From NCBI RefSeq assembly GCF_000025485.1, contig NC_013851.1, positions 46,001-110,000 on the forward strand: 64,000 bases of DNA, written 5' to 3'. This stretch comes from Allochromatium vinosum DSM 180. Its GTDB lineage: Bacteria; Pseudomonadota; Gammaproteobacteria; Chromatiales; Chromatiaceae. The stretch's first letter is position 1. Every line of letters starts with the position of its first letter. A model generated the notes under the pieces. It worked only from the letters and a program-made list of their open reading frames with translations. It had not been told where the DNA came from and did not search any database. Both the position numbers and the translations under genes were made by a program. This document shows positions 12,796-23,962 of this stretch, in pieces.

Positions 12796-13691
12796 GCACG
12801 GCTCCTGGAGCCAAGCCGAATCACGACGGCCTTGAGTCCGAAATGAACCCAGATGCCGACGATCACGAACCCGCCGAACAGCCGTGAATACCGCTGCATC
12901 TGATGCTTGCGGAAGAAACGCACCATGCCGCGATGTTTGTGACGCTCGACGGCCAGCGGATCGCCGGTGCTACAGGCGCCCTTGTGATGGATCACACTGA
13001 CGTTCGGTACGAACAGGATCTTCAGCCCGGCGGACTGGAAGCGCACGAACCAGTCGAGATCCTCGCAATGCAGGAAATAGCCCGCGTCGAGCGGGCCGAC
13101 CTGTTCCAGCGCCCGACGGGTCGTCAGCATGAAGGAACCCGAGATCGCCTCGACCTCGACCGGTTCGGTCGGCAACGGCTGATGGCGTTGGTCCAGACGC
13201 CGTCCGGCGGCCGATCGGTTCAGACGATCCAGGCGCAGGAGGCGCTGGAGCGCGATCCAGGGATCCGGGATTGCGCGCCGGCAGGCGACCTGTTCGGTGC
13301 CGTCCGGATCGCACACCAGACAGCCGATCATCCCGACCTCGGGGTGGGCGTCGAGAATGGCGATCAGACGTTCGAGCGTATCGGGCGCAACGAGACAGTC
13401 AGGGTTGAGGAACAGCAACCGCTCGGCGCGTGCGAGGGGCAGGGCGCGATTGTTGGCGGCGGCAAAGCCGAGATTGGCGCCGTTTTCCAGTATCCGCAGG
13501 CGCTCGTCCCGGCCATGTGTCCGTCTCAGTCGTTCCAGGCTGTCGTCGCGCGAGCCATTGTCACTGACGATGACTTCGACCGGAACGCTGGAGGCGAGCG
13601 CCGCGCCGACCGCGTCCGTAAGCAATGGACCGGCGTTGTAGTTGACCAGGATGAGGCTGACGGCTGGGACAGGTGAGTGGGACTCGGTCAC
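12792..13691 (-). CDS. Family 2 glycosyltransferase
   Basis: 299 aa with the GT-A fold signature SLILVNYNAGPLL, VIVSDNGSRDDS, NLGFAAANNRAL and the DxD-like LNPDC. The later motif GYFLHCEDLDWFVRF matches rhamnosyl-type GT2 enzymes (WbbL-like). A hydrophobic stretch near the C-terminus (FGGFVIVGIWVHFGLK) may contact the membrane. Starts with GTG at 13691 and overlaps the downstream epimerase start by 4 bp. Likely role: O-antigen or capsule sugar transfer; the acceptor is unknown. Confidence 0.85.
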   Translation of the reverse strand: MTESHSPVPAVSLILVNYNAGPLLTDAVGAALASSVPVEVIVSDNGSRDDSLERLRRTHGRDERLRILENGANLGFAAANNRALPLARAERLLFLNPDCLVAPDTLERLIAILDAHPEVGMIGCLVCDPDGTEQVACRRAIPDPWIALQRLLRLDRLNRSAAGRRLDQRHQPLPTEPVEVEAISGSFMLTTRRALEQVGPLDAGYFLHCEDLDWFVRFQSAGLKILFVPNVSVIHHKGACSTGDPLAVERHKHRGMVRFFRKHQMQRYSRLFGGFVIVGIWVHFGLKAVVIRLGSRSRA

Positions 13692-13860
13692 GCACTGGAC
13701 TCCGGACTGAAATAGCCTTCCGTCACGACCAATCCGCCGCCGCCAGAGATTCGTATCTCCATGCAGGCGGACGGGTCGTTCGAACCGCGTTCGGCGCCGC
13801 CATGTGAACGGGCTGGACGGCGTGGCGGTGTCCTGAACGCAGTTCGAGCACGGATCGGGT

Positions 13861-14322
13861 TCAGTATTGATTCATGGGGCGGAAGGCCGGAGCAGCCGGC
13901 CATTCAGGGTTTGGCGGCTGCGACGGACCTTGCTGGCGTGACTCCAGTTCCTCGATGCGGCGCTTGAGAGCCTCCACCTCACTTGGATCGACCTTGGGCT
14001 GTGTCGAGGGCACCGGCGTCTGGGCTGGAACCGCGCCATAGCCGGCCGGCGGCACGCCGAACCCTGGGACGCCATACGGCAGGCCATAGGGTGCTCCATA
14101 GACTCCGGGATAGCCATAGCCGCCATAGGGACCGGGCGCATAGGGTCCGCCCCAGTAGGGATCGTCGTAGCGGTCACGATCGCCGCCGAACCAGCGGTTC
14201 GGGTTCATCATGTTGCCGAAATTGAAGGCCTGACTCACGGGCGTATAGACCAGGATGGCCGCCACTGTGCTCAAGGCGAGTATGGCGCGTGTTGACTTGG
14301 GCTTAACAGACGACACTGACAT
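13861..14322 (-). CDS. Exported Gly/Tyr/Pro-rich protein, sulfur-globule-protein-like
   Basis: 153 aa. The ATG at 14322 is chosen because GGAGG lies six bases upstream. A signal peptide (hydrophobic 13-29, cleavage after SQA) is followed by FNFGNMMNPNRWFGGDRD, then a low-complexity GPYGGYGYPGVYGAPYGLPYG tract, and a short C-terminal coiled coil (VDPSEVEALKRRIEELESRQ). The mature start and the PYG repeats resemble SgpA/B/C, which coat periplasmic sulfur globules in Chromatiaceae. The coiled-coil tail is not found in those short proteins. Assignment is by composition and motif, not proven homology. Confidence 0.6.
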   Translation of the reverse strand: MSVSSVKPKSTRAILALSTVAAILVYTPVSQAFNFGNMMNPNRWFGGDRDRYDDPYWGGPYAPGPYGGYGYPGVYGAPYGLPYGVPGFGVPPAGYGAVPAQTPVPSTQPKVDPSEVEALKRRIEELESRQQGPSQPPNPEWPAAPAFRPMNQY

Positions 14323-14418
14323 GAATCCTCCAGATCGGGTTTTTATGGTGTTTTGGAACATCCTGGTCCTGGCTCTGGCGAGGGGCGCCAGGTGGCCGAT
14401 CCATGTGTCTGTGACCTG

Positions 14419-15297
14419 TCAGCCGTGCGTATGAGCCGGCTCGTGATGGTGGTGATGATGGTGTCCGGGCGCCGCCATACCCGTCAGGCCCGAGCGGTGC
14501 TCACCGTCGCGCTGATGGTTGGGGCGAATCGTACGCCCGAGTTCCAGCCGTGCGCGCTGGGCCTGTAACTCGTCGCGCAGCCAGTGTAGCCAGGGTTCCA
14601 GGTCCGCATGGGAGCGTGCCGAGATGCTCTCGAACGGGGCCGTGCTGGCGAGTGCGCGCAGATGGCGCTCGGCGCGTTCGGGGTCGAACTCCGGCATCAG
14701 AGGCAGCAGATCGGATTTGGAGCAGAGCACCAGATCGGCAGCGCGGAACATGACCGGATACTTCGCCGGCTTGTCGTCGCCCTCGGGGACCGAAATCAGG
14801 ATCACATTGCGATGCTGCCCCAGATCAAAACTGGCCGGACAGACCAGATTGCCGACGTTCTCGATGAAGAGCAGGTCGATCTGACTGAGGTCCAGGCGAT
14901 GCAGTGCCTGATGGACGAGATGGGCGTCGAGGTGACAGGCGCTGCCGGTGGCGATCTGGATCGCCGGGACACCCTTGGCGCGGATGCGCTCGGCGTCGTT
15001 CTCGGTCTCCAGATCGCCCTCGATCACGGCGATGCGCAGTTCCGGGCCGAGCGCCTCGATAGTGGCTTCCAGCAGGCGGGTCTTGCCGGCGCCGGGTGAG
15101 GACATCAGGTTCAGTGCCAGGACGCCATGATGGTCGAGATGCTCGCGATTGTGCGCGGCCTGGTGGTCGTTTTCGGACAGCAGTCCCTGAAGCACCTCGA
15201 CGGCCGCCTTGCCGTCCGTGGTTTGGGCATGGCGTCCATCGCCCTGGACGAGGTGTTCGTTACCGGGTGTGATGTTGCAGCCGCAGGTATTGCACAT
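14419..15297 (-). CDS. hypB: Hydrogenase nickel-incorporation GTPase HypB
   Basis: GTPase that delivers nickel to [NiFe] hydrogenase with HypA. 292 aa: high-affinity metal site CNTCGC at the N-terminus, P-loop SSPGAGKT at 66-73, switch/metal region IEGDLETENDAERI, and NKxD-type SKSD for guanine. The C-terminus ends in seven consecutive His plus more His (about 278-291); many family members instead have the His cluster before the GTPase domain. No other hyp or hydrogenase gene is in the window, so it acts on proteins encoded elsewhere. Confidence 0.93.
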   Translation of the reverse strand: MCNTCGCNITPGNEHLVQGDGRHAQTTDGKAAVEVLQGLLSENDHQAAHNREHLDHHGVLALNLMSSPGAGKTRLLEATIEALGPELRIAVIEGDLETENDAERIRAKGVPAIQIATGSACHLDAHLVHQALHRLDLSQIDLLFIENVGNLVCPASFDLGQHRNVILISVPEGDDKPAKYPVMFRAADLVLCSKSDLLPLMPEFDPERAERHLRALASTAPFESISARSHADLEPWLHWLRDELQAQRARLELGRTIRPNHQRDGEHRSGLTGMAAPGHHHHHHHEPAHTHG

Positions 15298-15576
15298 GGA
15301 TGACTCCCTCCCAGCGAAAGCTGGCAGTGTACGTCATCCGGTATCCAGGGTCAGTCCCTTTGTGAGGTGGGTTGTCGAGTCACTGATGGACGCCTTGCCG
15401 TCGGATTCGGGCCTGTGAATGTGCGACATCAGGTTGCTTGATCTCCGGCGCCTACCGACGCCGGCATCCTCCCGAGAGCCTTGCACCCGAACCACGGCTC
15501 CCCCATCTCCAATCCGATTGCGCGCCGCGCGCGCCAACCGAAACAGCACAGTCGCCATATGGCCACGAGATCCAAC

Positions 15577-16257
15577 ATGACCACTTCCAAGACCTGGACG
15601 GCCCGCGCCTGGCTCGGCGCCGTTCTATTGCTTTCAGGAGCCTTTGCCATGGCCACCGAGGAACCGCGTTACCAGATCCTCAAGACGACCGAGGACTACG
15701 AGTTGCGCGACTACGAGCCCTATCGCGTCGCCGAGGTCGAGGTTCGGGGCGCCTTCGAGGAGGTCGGCTCACAGGCCTTCAGGATTCTGGCCGGATACAT
15801 CTTCGGCGACAATCAGGGCGAGGCGAAGATCGCCATGACCGCGCCGGTCAGCCAGCGTCCGGGCGAGATGTCCTCAGGAGCCGATCCAGGCGCCGGCACG
15901 CGCCTGGAGATGACCGCCCCCGTCACCCAGCGCCCGGCGGCCGCCGAATCCGACACCTACGTCATCAGCTTTGCGATGCCCGAGTCGTTCACCCTGGAGG
16001 CGCTGCCCCGACCCAACAATCCGCGTATCCGGCTGCGCGAGGAACCGGCTGGCCGTGTGGCCGCGCGTCGCTATTCCGGCTCCTGGAGCGAGTCGCGCTA
16101 CCGCGACGAGGAGCGGCGCCTGCTCGATGCCTTGCAGCGTGACGGACTCCAGCCGCATGGCGTGCCGATCTATGCTCGTTACAACGGGCCGTTTTCACTG
16201 CCGATGCTGCGACGCAACGAGATCCTGGTTCCGCTGGCGGGGAGTCCCGATTCCTGA
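15577..16257 (+). CDS. SOUL-family heme-binding protein, exported
   Basis: 226 aa from the ATG at 15577 (an ATG at 15559 is a possible alternative). Signal peptide LGAVLLLSGAFAMA, then the SOUL/HBP core: YQILKTTEDYELRDYEPYRVAEV, twice-repeated KIAMTAPVSQRP / LEMTAPVTQRP, and C-terminal YARYNGPFSLPMLRRNEILVPL. The family binds tetrapyrroles; a periplasmic role in heme or bacteriochlorophyll handling is plausible in a phototroph but unproven. Divergent from hypB across 279 bp in which no gene was recognised. Confidence 0.85.
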   Translation: MTTSKTWTARAWLGAVLLLSGAFAMATEEPRYQILKTTEDYELRDYEPYRVAEVEVRGAFEEVGSQAFRILAGYIFGDNQGEAKIAMTAPVSQRPGEMSSGADPGAGTRLEMTAPVTQRPAAAESDTYVISFAMPESFTLEALPRPNNPRIRLREEPAGRVAARRYSGSWSESRYRDEERRLLDALQRDGLQPHGVPIYARYNGPFSLPMLRRNEILVPLAGSPDS

Positions 16258-16310
16258 TCGGCGACGGCCGAAGACGGCGCCACTACGGCTCACCCGCCCT
16301 GAGTCTGTCC

Positions 16311-16748
16311 TCAGGTTTCGAGCCAGAAGGTGACGGGTCCATCGTTGATCAGGCCGACCTGCATGTCGGCGCCGAAGCGCCCTGTGGCGACTCTGGGATG
16401 GGCTTTGCGCGCGCGCTCGACCAGATGATCGAACAGCCGTTGGCCCTCATCGGGCGGTGCGGCCGAGGTGAAGCTCGCGCGCGTGCCCTTCCTGGTGTCG
16501 GCAGCGAGCGTGAACTGCGGCACCAGCAGCAGACCGCCGTCGATGTCGCGCAGACTCAGGTTCATGCGATCCTGGGCATCGGGGAAGACCCGATAGCCGA
16601 GCAGCCGCTCCAGAAGCCGCTCGGCACGTGCCTCGTCATCCCCACGCTGCACGCCGACCAGCACCAGCAGCCCGCGCTCGATGGACCCGACCGTCTCGCC
16701 CGAGACCACCACCCGCGCCTCGCTGACCCGTTGCAGCAGGCCGATCAT
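16311..16748 (-). CDS. dtd: D-aminoacyl-tRNA deacylase
   Basis: Hydrolyses D-amino acids (and glycine) mischarged on tRNA. 145 aa, full length. The two active-site signatures are present: [19 protein letters not shown], where the usual S of SQFTL is Pro, and the Gly-cisPro motif [11 protein letters not shown] at the C-terminus. The start overlaps the stop of the upstream pip gene by 4 bp (ATGA), so the two are co-translated. Confidence 0.93.
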   Translation of the reverse strand: MIGLLQRVSEARVVVSGETVGSIERGLLVLVGVQRGDDEARAERLLERLLGYRVFPDAQDRMNLSLRDIDGGLLLVPQFTLAADTRKGTRASFTSAAPPDEGQRLFDHLVERARKAHPRVATGRFGADMQVGLINDGPVTFWLET

Positions 16749-17707
16749 GCCAGCTCGCGCGCGAAGCGATCGGTCGCCGCCACCAGCGCGCGACGAATCC
16801 CCGGCTCGAAGGCCGAATGCCCGGCGTCCGGAACGACCTGCAACTCAGCCGTCGGCCACGCCTGATGCAGCTCCCAGGCCGAGCGCATGGGACAGATGAG
16901 ATCATAGCGCCCCTGGACGATCACGCCGGGGATCTCGGCCAGCCGATGCGCGTCGCGCAGCAGTTGATCCGGCGCCAGAAAGGCCCCGTTGACGAAATAA
17001 TGACTCTCGATGCGCGCCAGACTCAGGGCCACGTGCGGATCGGCGAAATGGGCCTGGACGTTGGGATTGGCGAGCAGGGTCGCGGTACGTCCCTCCCAGA
17101 TCGACCAGGCGCGCGCGGCCTCCAGCCGAACGGCTTCGTTCTCGCCGGTGAGGCGCGCGTGATAGGCGCTGAGCAGATCCGCGTGCTCGTCCTCGGGAAT
17201 GGGCGCCAGGAAGTCCTCCCAGAAATCGGGAAACGCCCAGTTCGCCCCCTCCTGATAGAACCAGCGGATCTCTTCAGCGCGGCAGAGAAAAATCCCGCGC
17301 ACCACCAGTGCAGAAACACGTTCGGGATAGGTCTCGGCATAGGCCAGTGCCAGCGTCGATCCCCAGGAACCGCCGAACACCAGCCAGCGCTCGATCCCGA
17401 GTTGCTGACGAATCAGCTCCATGTCCGAGACCAGATCCCAGGTGGTATTGGCCATGAGCGAGGCATGCGGCGTCGAGCGCCCGCAGCCGCGCTGATCGAA
17501 GAGCACCGCCCGATAGCGCTCGGGATCGAAGAAACCGCGATGCGCCGGCTCGCAGCCCGCGCCCGGCCCGCCGTGCAGAAAGATCGCGGGCACCCCGTCG
17601 GGGCGGCCGCATTCCTCCACATAGAGCCGATGGCCGTTGTCGACGATCAGCTCATGGACCGCGAAGGGTTCGGTGATGGGATGGAAATCGGTGGCCTGGG
17701 TGTCCAT
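16745..17707 (-). CDS. pip: Proline iminopeptidase
   Basis: Alpha/beta hydrolase (peptidase family S33) releasing N-terminal proline. 320 aa with the oxyanion motif HGGPGAGC, the strand [12 protein letters not shown], nucleophile elbow GGSWGS (Ser114), Asp in GRYDLICP and His in DAGHSAFEP. Cytoplasmic, no signal peptide. Overlaps dtd by 4 bp. Lies 15 bp downstream of thiC on the same strand, so it could receive thiC read-through. Confidence 0.93.
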   Translation of the reverse strand: MDTQATDFHPITEPFAVHELIVDNGHRLYVEECGRPDGVPAIFLHGGPGAGCEPAHRGFFDPERYRAVLFDQRGCGRSTPHASLMANTTWDLVSDMELIRQQLGIERWLVFGGSWGSTLALAYAETYPERVSALVVRGIFLCRAEEIRWFYQEGANWAFPDFWEDFLAPIPEDEHADLLSAYHARLTGENEAVRLEAARAWSIWEGRTATLLANPNVQAHFADPHVALSLARIESHYFVNGAFLAPDQLLRDAHRLAEIPGVIVQGRYDLICPMRSAWELHQAWPTAELQVVPDAGHSAFEPGIRRALVAATDRFARELA

Positions 17708-17722
17708 GCGTGCCTCCCTCGG

Positions 17723-19895
<2,173 letters not shown>

Positions 19896-20006
19896 ATTTC
19901 ATGGACTGGGAAGCTAACGAAAGGAGATCGCGATTTCAATAGACATCCGAATCTCTCTACAATTTCCGGGATATCGACTCAATCCGTTTCAGGTGACAGA
20001 GCGCCG

Positions 20007-22091
20007 ATGACCCGTACCGGACCCAGTGGTCACGTTTATGTGCTGAGCACACAGACCACGCTGACCGAATCCTTGTGTCCCCTGCTCGAATCGCACGGTG
20101 TCCAGCTCGTCCTGTTCGAGACGGTCGAGGCGCTCATGCAGGCCATACTGACGCTCGCTCCCGAGGTCATCGTGCTCGACCTGGGCCTGATTCCGGACGA
20201 GCCGGGACTCTCGGGTCTGTGCACGCGGATCGCCGAATCCACTCACCGGCGTCCGAGTCTGATCGGTCTGGCCGCCGGCCAGGAGCGTGGCGAGGAGGCG
20301 CTCGTGCGTCGCCTGGCCGCTCGGCGTGCCGGTCTCGCCAGTTATGTGTCCGGCCCCGTCTCGGCACGCCGGCTCGCCAGTCGCATTCTGGCGCTGTGCG
20401 GGTTCCTGGAGTCTTCCCGCTACCATATCCTTCTGCTGGTGGAGCATCCCGACGAGGGACGCCGTCTCGCGCTCATGCTGGCGGCCGTCGGCATGAAGAC
20501 CCTGGTCGTCAGCGATCCGATGAAGCTTCTGGCGCGTCTGATGGTCTTCAAGCCGAACCTGTTGCTGATGGAGATGCAGTTCTCCCAGGTGTCGGGCATC
20601 GAATTGGCGGCCATCATTCGCGATGACGATCAGTTCCATGCCCTGCCAATCCTCTTTCTGACCGATGAGACCGATCCGGTGCGGCAACTGTGGGCGCTCA
20701 GGGCCGGCGGCGATGGCTTCATCCCCAGACCGGCGCGCCGTGAAACACTGGTCAGTGCGATCGAACAGCAGTTGCGTCTGTCGCGCTGGTTCCAGGACCG
20801 TTTCACACTGTCCAACCGCCGCGAGAATGCGCGCGGCTTCCTGCCACGCGATGTCTTCATGTCCCATCTGGAACACCTGCTGCGCACCTGGGTTCCAGGC
20901 AGTGAACGACAGGGACTGCTGCTGCTCGATCTGGATGCGGGTCAGACGCTTCTGGAGCGACTGGGCCACGGCGGACTCGAGCGCCTGCTGCGCGAGCTGG
21001 AACAGTGTTTGGGACGCCATCTGAACGTGAATGAAGCCGCCACGCGGCTGGACGATTTTCGCTATGCCATCCTGGCGCGGCGCGACGGTTCGGCGAAACT
21101 CCAGGCACTGGCTGATCAACTGCATCAACATATCCAGGCGTTCGCATTGCAGGATTCGGCGAACACGCGATCGTTGACGTTGAGCATCGGTGTCGCCTCG
21201 CTCAATCCACCGCCGGCGGATCTCCAGTCGCTGCTGTCGCGTGCCGAGCTGGCGGTTCGAAGTGCCGGCCAGGCGGGCGGCGACCGTGTCCATGTCTGGT
21301 CGCCCGTCACCCTGGAGAGTGCGACGGTCATGACCGAGACGGTGGTCAGGCGTCTGGTGAAGACCGCGCTACAGCAGGACGGTCTGCGATTGCTGTTTCA
21401 GCCGATCCTGCCGGTCGACCCCTATGTCGAGGGGTGTTACGAAGCGCAGATCCGCCTGCACACGCTGGGCGGTGATGAACTCTCGCCGGCCGATTTCCTG
21501 GCCGTGGCGGCGCGCGCCGAACTCATGCCGAAGATCGACCGCTGGGTGTTGCAACGCACGTGGCGGACCATGCTGGAACGGCAGGAAGCCGATCAGCCGC
21601 CACGGTTGCTGGTGCATCAACACATCACGACTTTGGCGGCGTCCGACTGGTTCGACTGGCTCAGGGCTCAGCAGACCCGGATTGCGCCGCTCAAGACCCG
21701 AACTGTGCTGGAGTTCCAGATCGACGAGATTCGGCGCCGGCGCCGTGAGGCGGAATCCATTTTCGGTCGCCTGGCCGAGCAGGGCATCGCGGTATGCGCC
21801 GCCACTGTCACGGGCAACGAGGATGAGGCGCTGTTACTCACGCAGCTCGGCGTGAAGCTGGCCAAGTTGACCATCGAGGCCGGTCGGACGGCCGATCCGG
21901 CGCGCCTGGGGAACGCGATCCAGGCACTGCGTGCCCAGGGGATCGCCGTGATCGTGCCGGGCATCGACGGTCCGGACGATCTGCGGCGTGTCTGGATGTG
22001 TCGGCCGGAATTCATCCAGGGCCACTATCTCCAACTGCCGAGTTCGGACTTGAACTTCGATTTCCAGACCCTGTCACATGAAACCCGATAG
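20007..22091 (+). CDS. FimX-like degenerate REC-REC-GGDEF-EAL protein
   Basis: 694 aa from the ATG at 20007. Domains: REC1 (about 8-130, candidate Asp58), REC2 (about 138-258) in which the phospho-acceptor position reads Glu189 (LLLMEMQFSQVSG), a GGDEF domain (about 285-432) whose signature is replaced by RLDDFRYAIL, and an EAL domain (about 445-690) whose motif is EAQ at 479-481. Both catalytic motifs are therefore lost, as in FimX, which binds c-di-GMP and controls type IV pili. Likely a c-di-GMP receptor rather than enzyme. Head-to-head with the TPP riboswitch leader. Confidence 0.8.
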   Translation: MTRTGPSGHVYVLSTQTTLTESLCPLLESHGVQLVLFETVEALMQAILTLAPEVIVLDLGLIPDEPGLSGLCTRIAESTHRRPSLIGLAAGQERGEEALVRRLAARRAGLASYVSGPVSARRLASRILALCGFLESSRYHILLLVEHPDEGRRLALMLAAVGMKTLVVSDPMKLLARLMVFKPNLLLMEMQFSQVSGIELAAIIRDDDQFHALPILFLTDETDPVRQLWALRAGGDGFIPRPARRETLVSAIEQQLRLSRWFQDRFTLSNRRENARGFLPRDVFMSHLEHLLRTWVPGSERQGLLLLDLDAGQTLLERLGHGGLERLLRELEQCLGRHLNVNEAATRLDDFRYAILARRDGSAKLQALADQLHQHIQAFALQDSANTRSLTLSIGVASLNPPPADLQSLLSRAELAVRSAGQAGGDRVHVWSPVTLESATVMTETVVRRLVKTALQQDGLRLLFQPILPVDPYVEGCYEAQIRLHTLGGDELSPADFLAVAARAELMPKIDRWVLQRTWRTMLERQEADQPPRLLVHQHITTLAASDWFDWLRAQQTRIAPLKTRTVLEFQIDEIRRRRREAESIFGRLAEQGIAVCAATVTGNEDEALLLTQLGVKLAKLTIEAGRTADPARLGNAIQALRAQGIAVIVPGIDGPDDLRRVWMCRPEFIQGHYLQLPSSDLNFDFQTLSHETR

Positions 22092-22683
22092 TCTGCTCAT
22101 GAGTACGGCGCTTCACACGGGACGGCTGATCCTGACTCCATCCGATCCGCATCTCGCGCCGGATGTCGATTTGTTGATCGAAGGACTGAGCCGGCCTGGA
22201 TTCCTGAGTGCTCCATTGATCCTGGAGAATCCACAGCCGGGGGCGGGCGACCGAGCCTTTGCGACTGGCGCCGGCTTCCTGAGTCTACTGACCTTTGCCG
22301 GCTGCGCCGTCCGGATTCGCGATGACGTCAGAGCGGGGCGTTTCTCGCATATTCGCATCCCGCCAGTCAGTCAGCATCCAAGGTTGATGGTTGGCCGTAA
22401 CACGCGCCCACCCCGATGTGTCGGGTGTCGCGCGCCCCTGTCGGGCTGGCGCGCGCTGGTGGAACACTGGGCCACGCATCCGCATGCCGGCGTGCAATGT
22501 CCGGCCTGCGGCGAGACACGTCCGCCCTGGCTCTGGGACTGGAAACAGCAAGGAGGATTCGGACGCGCCTTCGTGCAGATCGAAGAGGTCTTTCCGGGTG
22601 AGGCAGTGCCGACGCCGATGTTCTTCGAGCAGCTCATTCGGGTCAGTGGGATCGGCTGGCGACATTTCTACATCCAGGATTGA
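22078..22683 (+). CDS. Uncharacterised zinc-ribbon protein
   Basis: 201 aa, not assigned to a known family. Overlaps the end of the FimX-like gene by 14 bp, so the two are probably co-translated; an ATG at 22099 is an alternative start. Two cysteine knuckles, CVGC near residue 114 and CPAC near 140, separated by a Trp/His-containing loop, suggest one bound zinc. No signal peptide or membrane helix. Its function may relate to the FimX-like partner; that is inference from coupling only. Confidence 0.65.
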   Translation: MKPDSLLMSTALHTGRLILTPSDPHLAPDVDLLIEGLSRPGFLSAPLILENPQPGAGDRAFATGAGFLSLLTFAGCAVRIRDDVRAGRFSHIRIPPVSQHPRLMVGRNTRPPRCVGCRAPLSGWRALVEHWATHPHAGVQCPACGETRPPWLWDWKQQGGFGRAFVQIEEVFPGEAVPTPMFFEQLIRVSGIGWRHFYIQD

Positions 22684-22801
22684 ATCAAGCCTGGTATAGG
22701 GGCGCCTTAACGTGAAGCCCAGCTCCAAGTCCGCTCGATGAGCGACGACGCCCGGTGAGTCCCGAGCGTCATCGTGGATGCCGTTCGACGGCTGACGACA
22801 G

Positions 22802-22830
22802 CGAGCCGCCGGAATTGCTCCGGCGGCTCG
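22802..22830 (-). terminator. Hairpin after phaC
   Basis: Perfect 12-bp stem CGAGCCGCCGGA / TCCGGCGGCTCG with a five-base loop, 8 bp past the phaC stop. No T-run follows on either strand, so it is a stabilising or Rho-assisted end hairpin of the phaEC transcript rather than a textbook terminator. Confidence 0.55.
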
Positions 22831-22837
22831 GGAAGCG

Positions 22838-23905
22838 TTATCGCTCGTTGAGCCACTTACCGATGGCCGGCGTGACTTCTTTCTGCGCCTTGCCGCTGAC
22901 ATAGATGCCGATGTGACCGCCGGGGAAGGCCAGCTCGGTGTAGTCCGGGCTGCTGGTCAGTCCCTTGAGCGCCCTAGAGGCATCCGGCGGCACCAGGTGA
23001 TCCTGGAGCGCGAAGATGTTGAGCACCGGGCAGGTGATGTCCTTCAGGTCCACTTCCTGTCCGCCCAGCACCACGCCGCCATTGAGGAAGCCGTTGTTCT
23101 GGTAGAAGTCCTTGATGAACTGACGGAAGGTCTCGCCGGCCTGATCCGGGCTGTCGAAGATCCATTTCTCCATGCGCAGGAAGTTCTTGACCTTGTCCGG
23201 GTCGTCGAGCAGATCAACCATGTTGACGTACTTCTGACCCGTCAGGCTGAAAGGCTTGAGCGACAGGAAGGTCCAGTTCAGCAGCTCACCGGGGATGTTG
23301 CCCATGGTGTCGACCGCCAGATCGATGTCGACGTTCTGCACCCAAGCCGAGAGCAAGTTGTCCGGGGTCTTGAAGTCGACCGGCGTGACCATGGTCACGA
23401 GGTTGCGCACCTTGTCCGGGTGCAGCGCGCTGTACATCAGGCTGAAGGCGCCGCCCTGACAGATACCGAGCAGATTGACCTTGTCGACGCCGTGGGCCTC
23501 GCGCAGATAGTCCACGCAGCGGTCGATGTAGCCGTTGATGTAGTCGTCGAGCGTGAGCGCGCGGTCGGCCTGATCCGGATAGCCCCAGTCGATCAGATAG
23601 ACGTCCTGGCCGGTGGCCAGCAGTCCCTTGATGGTGGAGCGGTCTTCCTGGATGTCGGTCATGTAGGGTCGGTTGACCAGGGCGTAGACGATCAGGAGCG
23701 GCACGGGCTGGGCTTCGGGCGCACCCTCGGGTCGGTCATAGCGATAGAGGACCAGCTTGTCCTCGCTGTAGACGGCCTGCTTGGGGCTGACGCCGGTGTC
23801 GATGGCCTCGGCGTTGAGCAGATTCTCCATGCCCTGACCCAGCTTGCGGCTGTAGTCGAGCATCTCCTGGGTGAGTTTGTCCGGCCGGATGTCGATGGGG
23901 AACAT
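22838..23905 (-). CDS. phaC: Class III PHA synthase, catalytic subunit
   Basis: Polymerises 3-hydroxyacyl-CoA into polyhydroxyalkanoate granules, as a complex with PhaE. 355 aa. Lipase-like box GICQGG with nucleophile Cys149; Asp302 (ALQDHLVPP) and His331 (FPGGHIGIY) complete the triad, all at the positions known for A. vinosum PhaC. Cytoplasmic, granule-bound. Downstream of phaE, 57 bp apart, in one transcript. Confidence 0.98.
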   Translation of the reverse strand: MFPIDIRPDKLTQEMLDYSRKLGQGMENLLNAEAIDTGVSPKQAVYSEDKLVLYRYDRPEGAPEAQPVPLLIVYALVNRPYMTDIQEDRSTIKGLLATGQDVYLIDWGYPDQADRALTLDDYINGYIDRCVDYLREAHGVDKVNLLGICQGGAFSLMYSALHPDKVRNLVTMVTPVDFKTPDNLLSAWVQNVDIDLAVDTMGNIPGELLNWTFLSLKPFSLTGQKYVNMVDLLDDPDKVKNFLRMEKWIFDSPDQAGETFRQFIKDFYQNNGFLNGGVVLGGQEVDLKDITCPVLNIFALQDHLVPPDASRALKGLTSSPDYTELAFPGGHIGIYVSGKAQKEVTPAIGKWLNER

Positions 23906-23962
23906 GATCGCTGTCCTCTGATTCTGTCTGGTGAGCCTGCTGTTCGATCAGCCGCTTGACGC

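Noticed and set aside
13688..13903. A 71-codon minus-strand frame ending at the GT2 start
   Set aside because: It overlaps the GT2 start by two bases, as coupled genes can, but it has no motif, its composition is Arg/Pro-rich non-coding-like, and it has no clear ribosome site.
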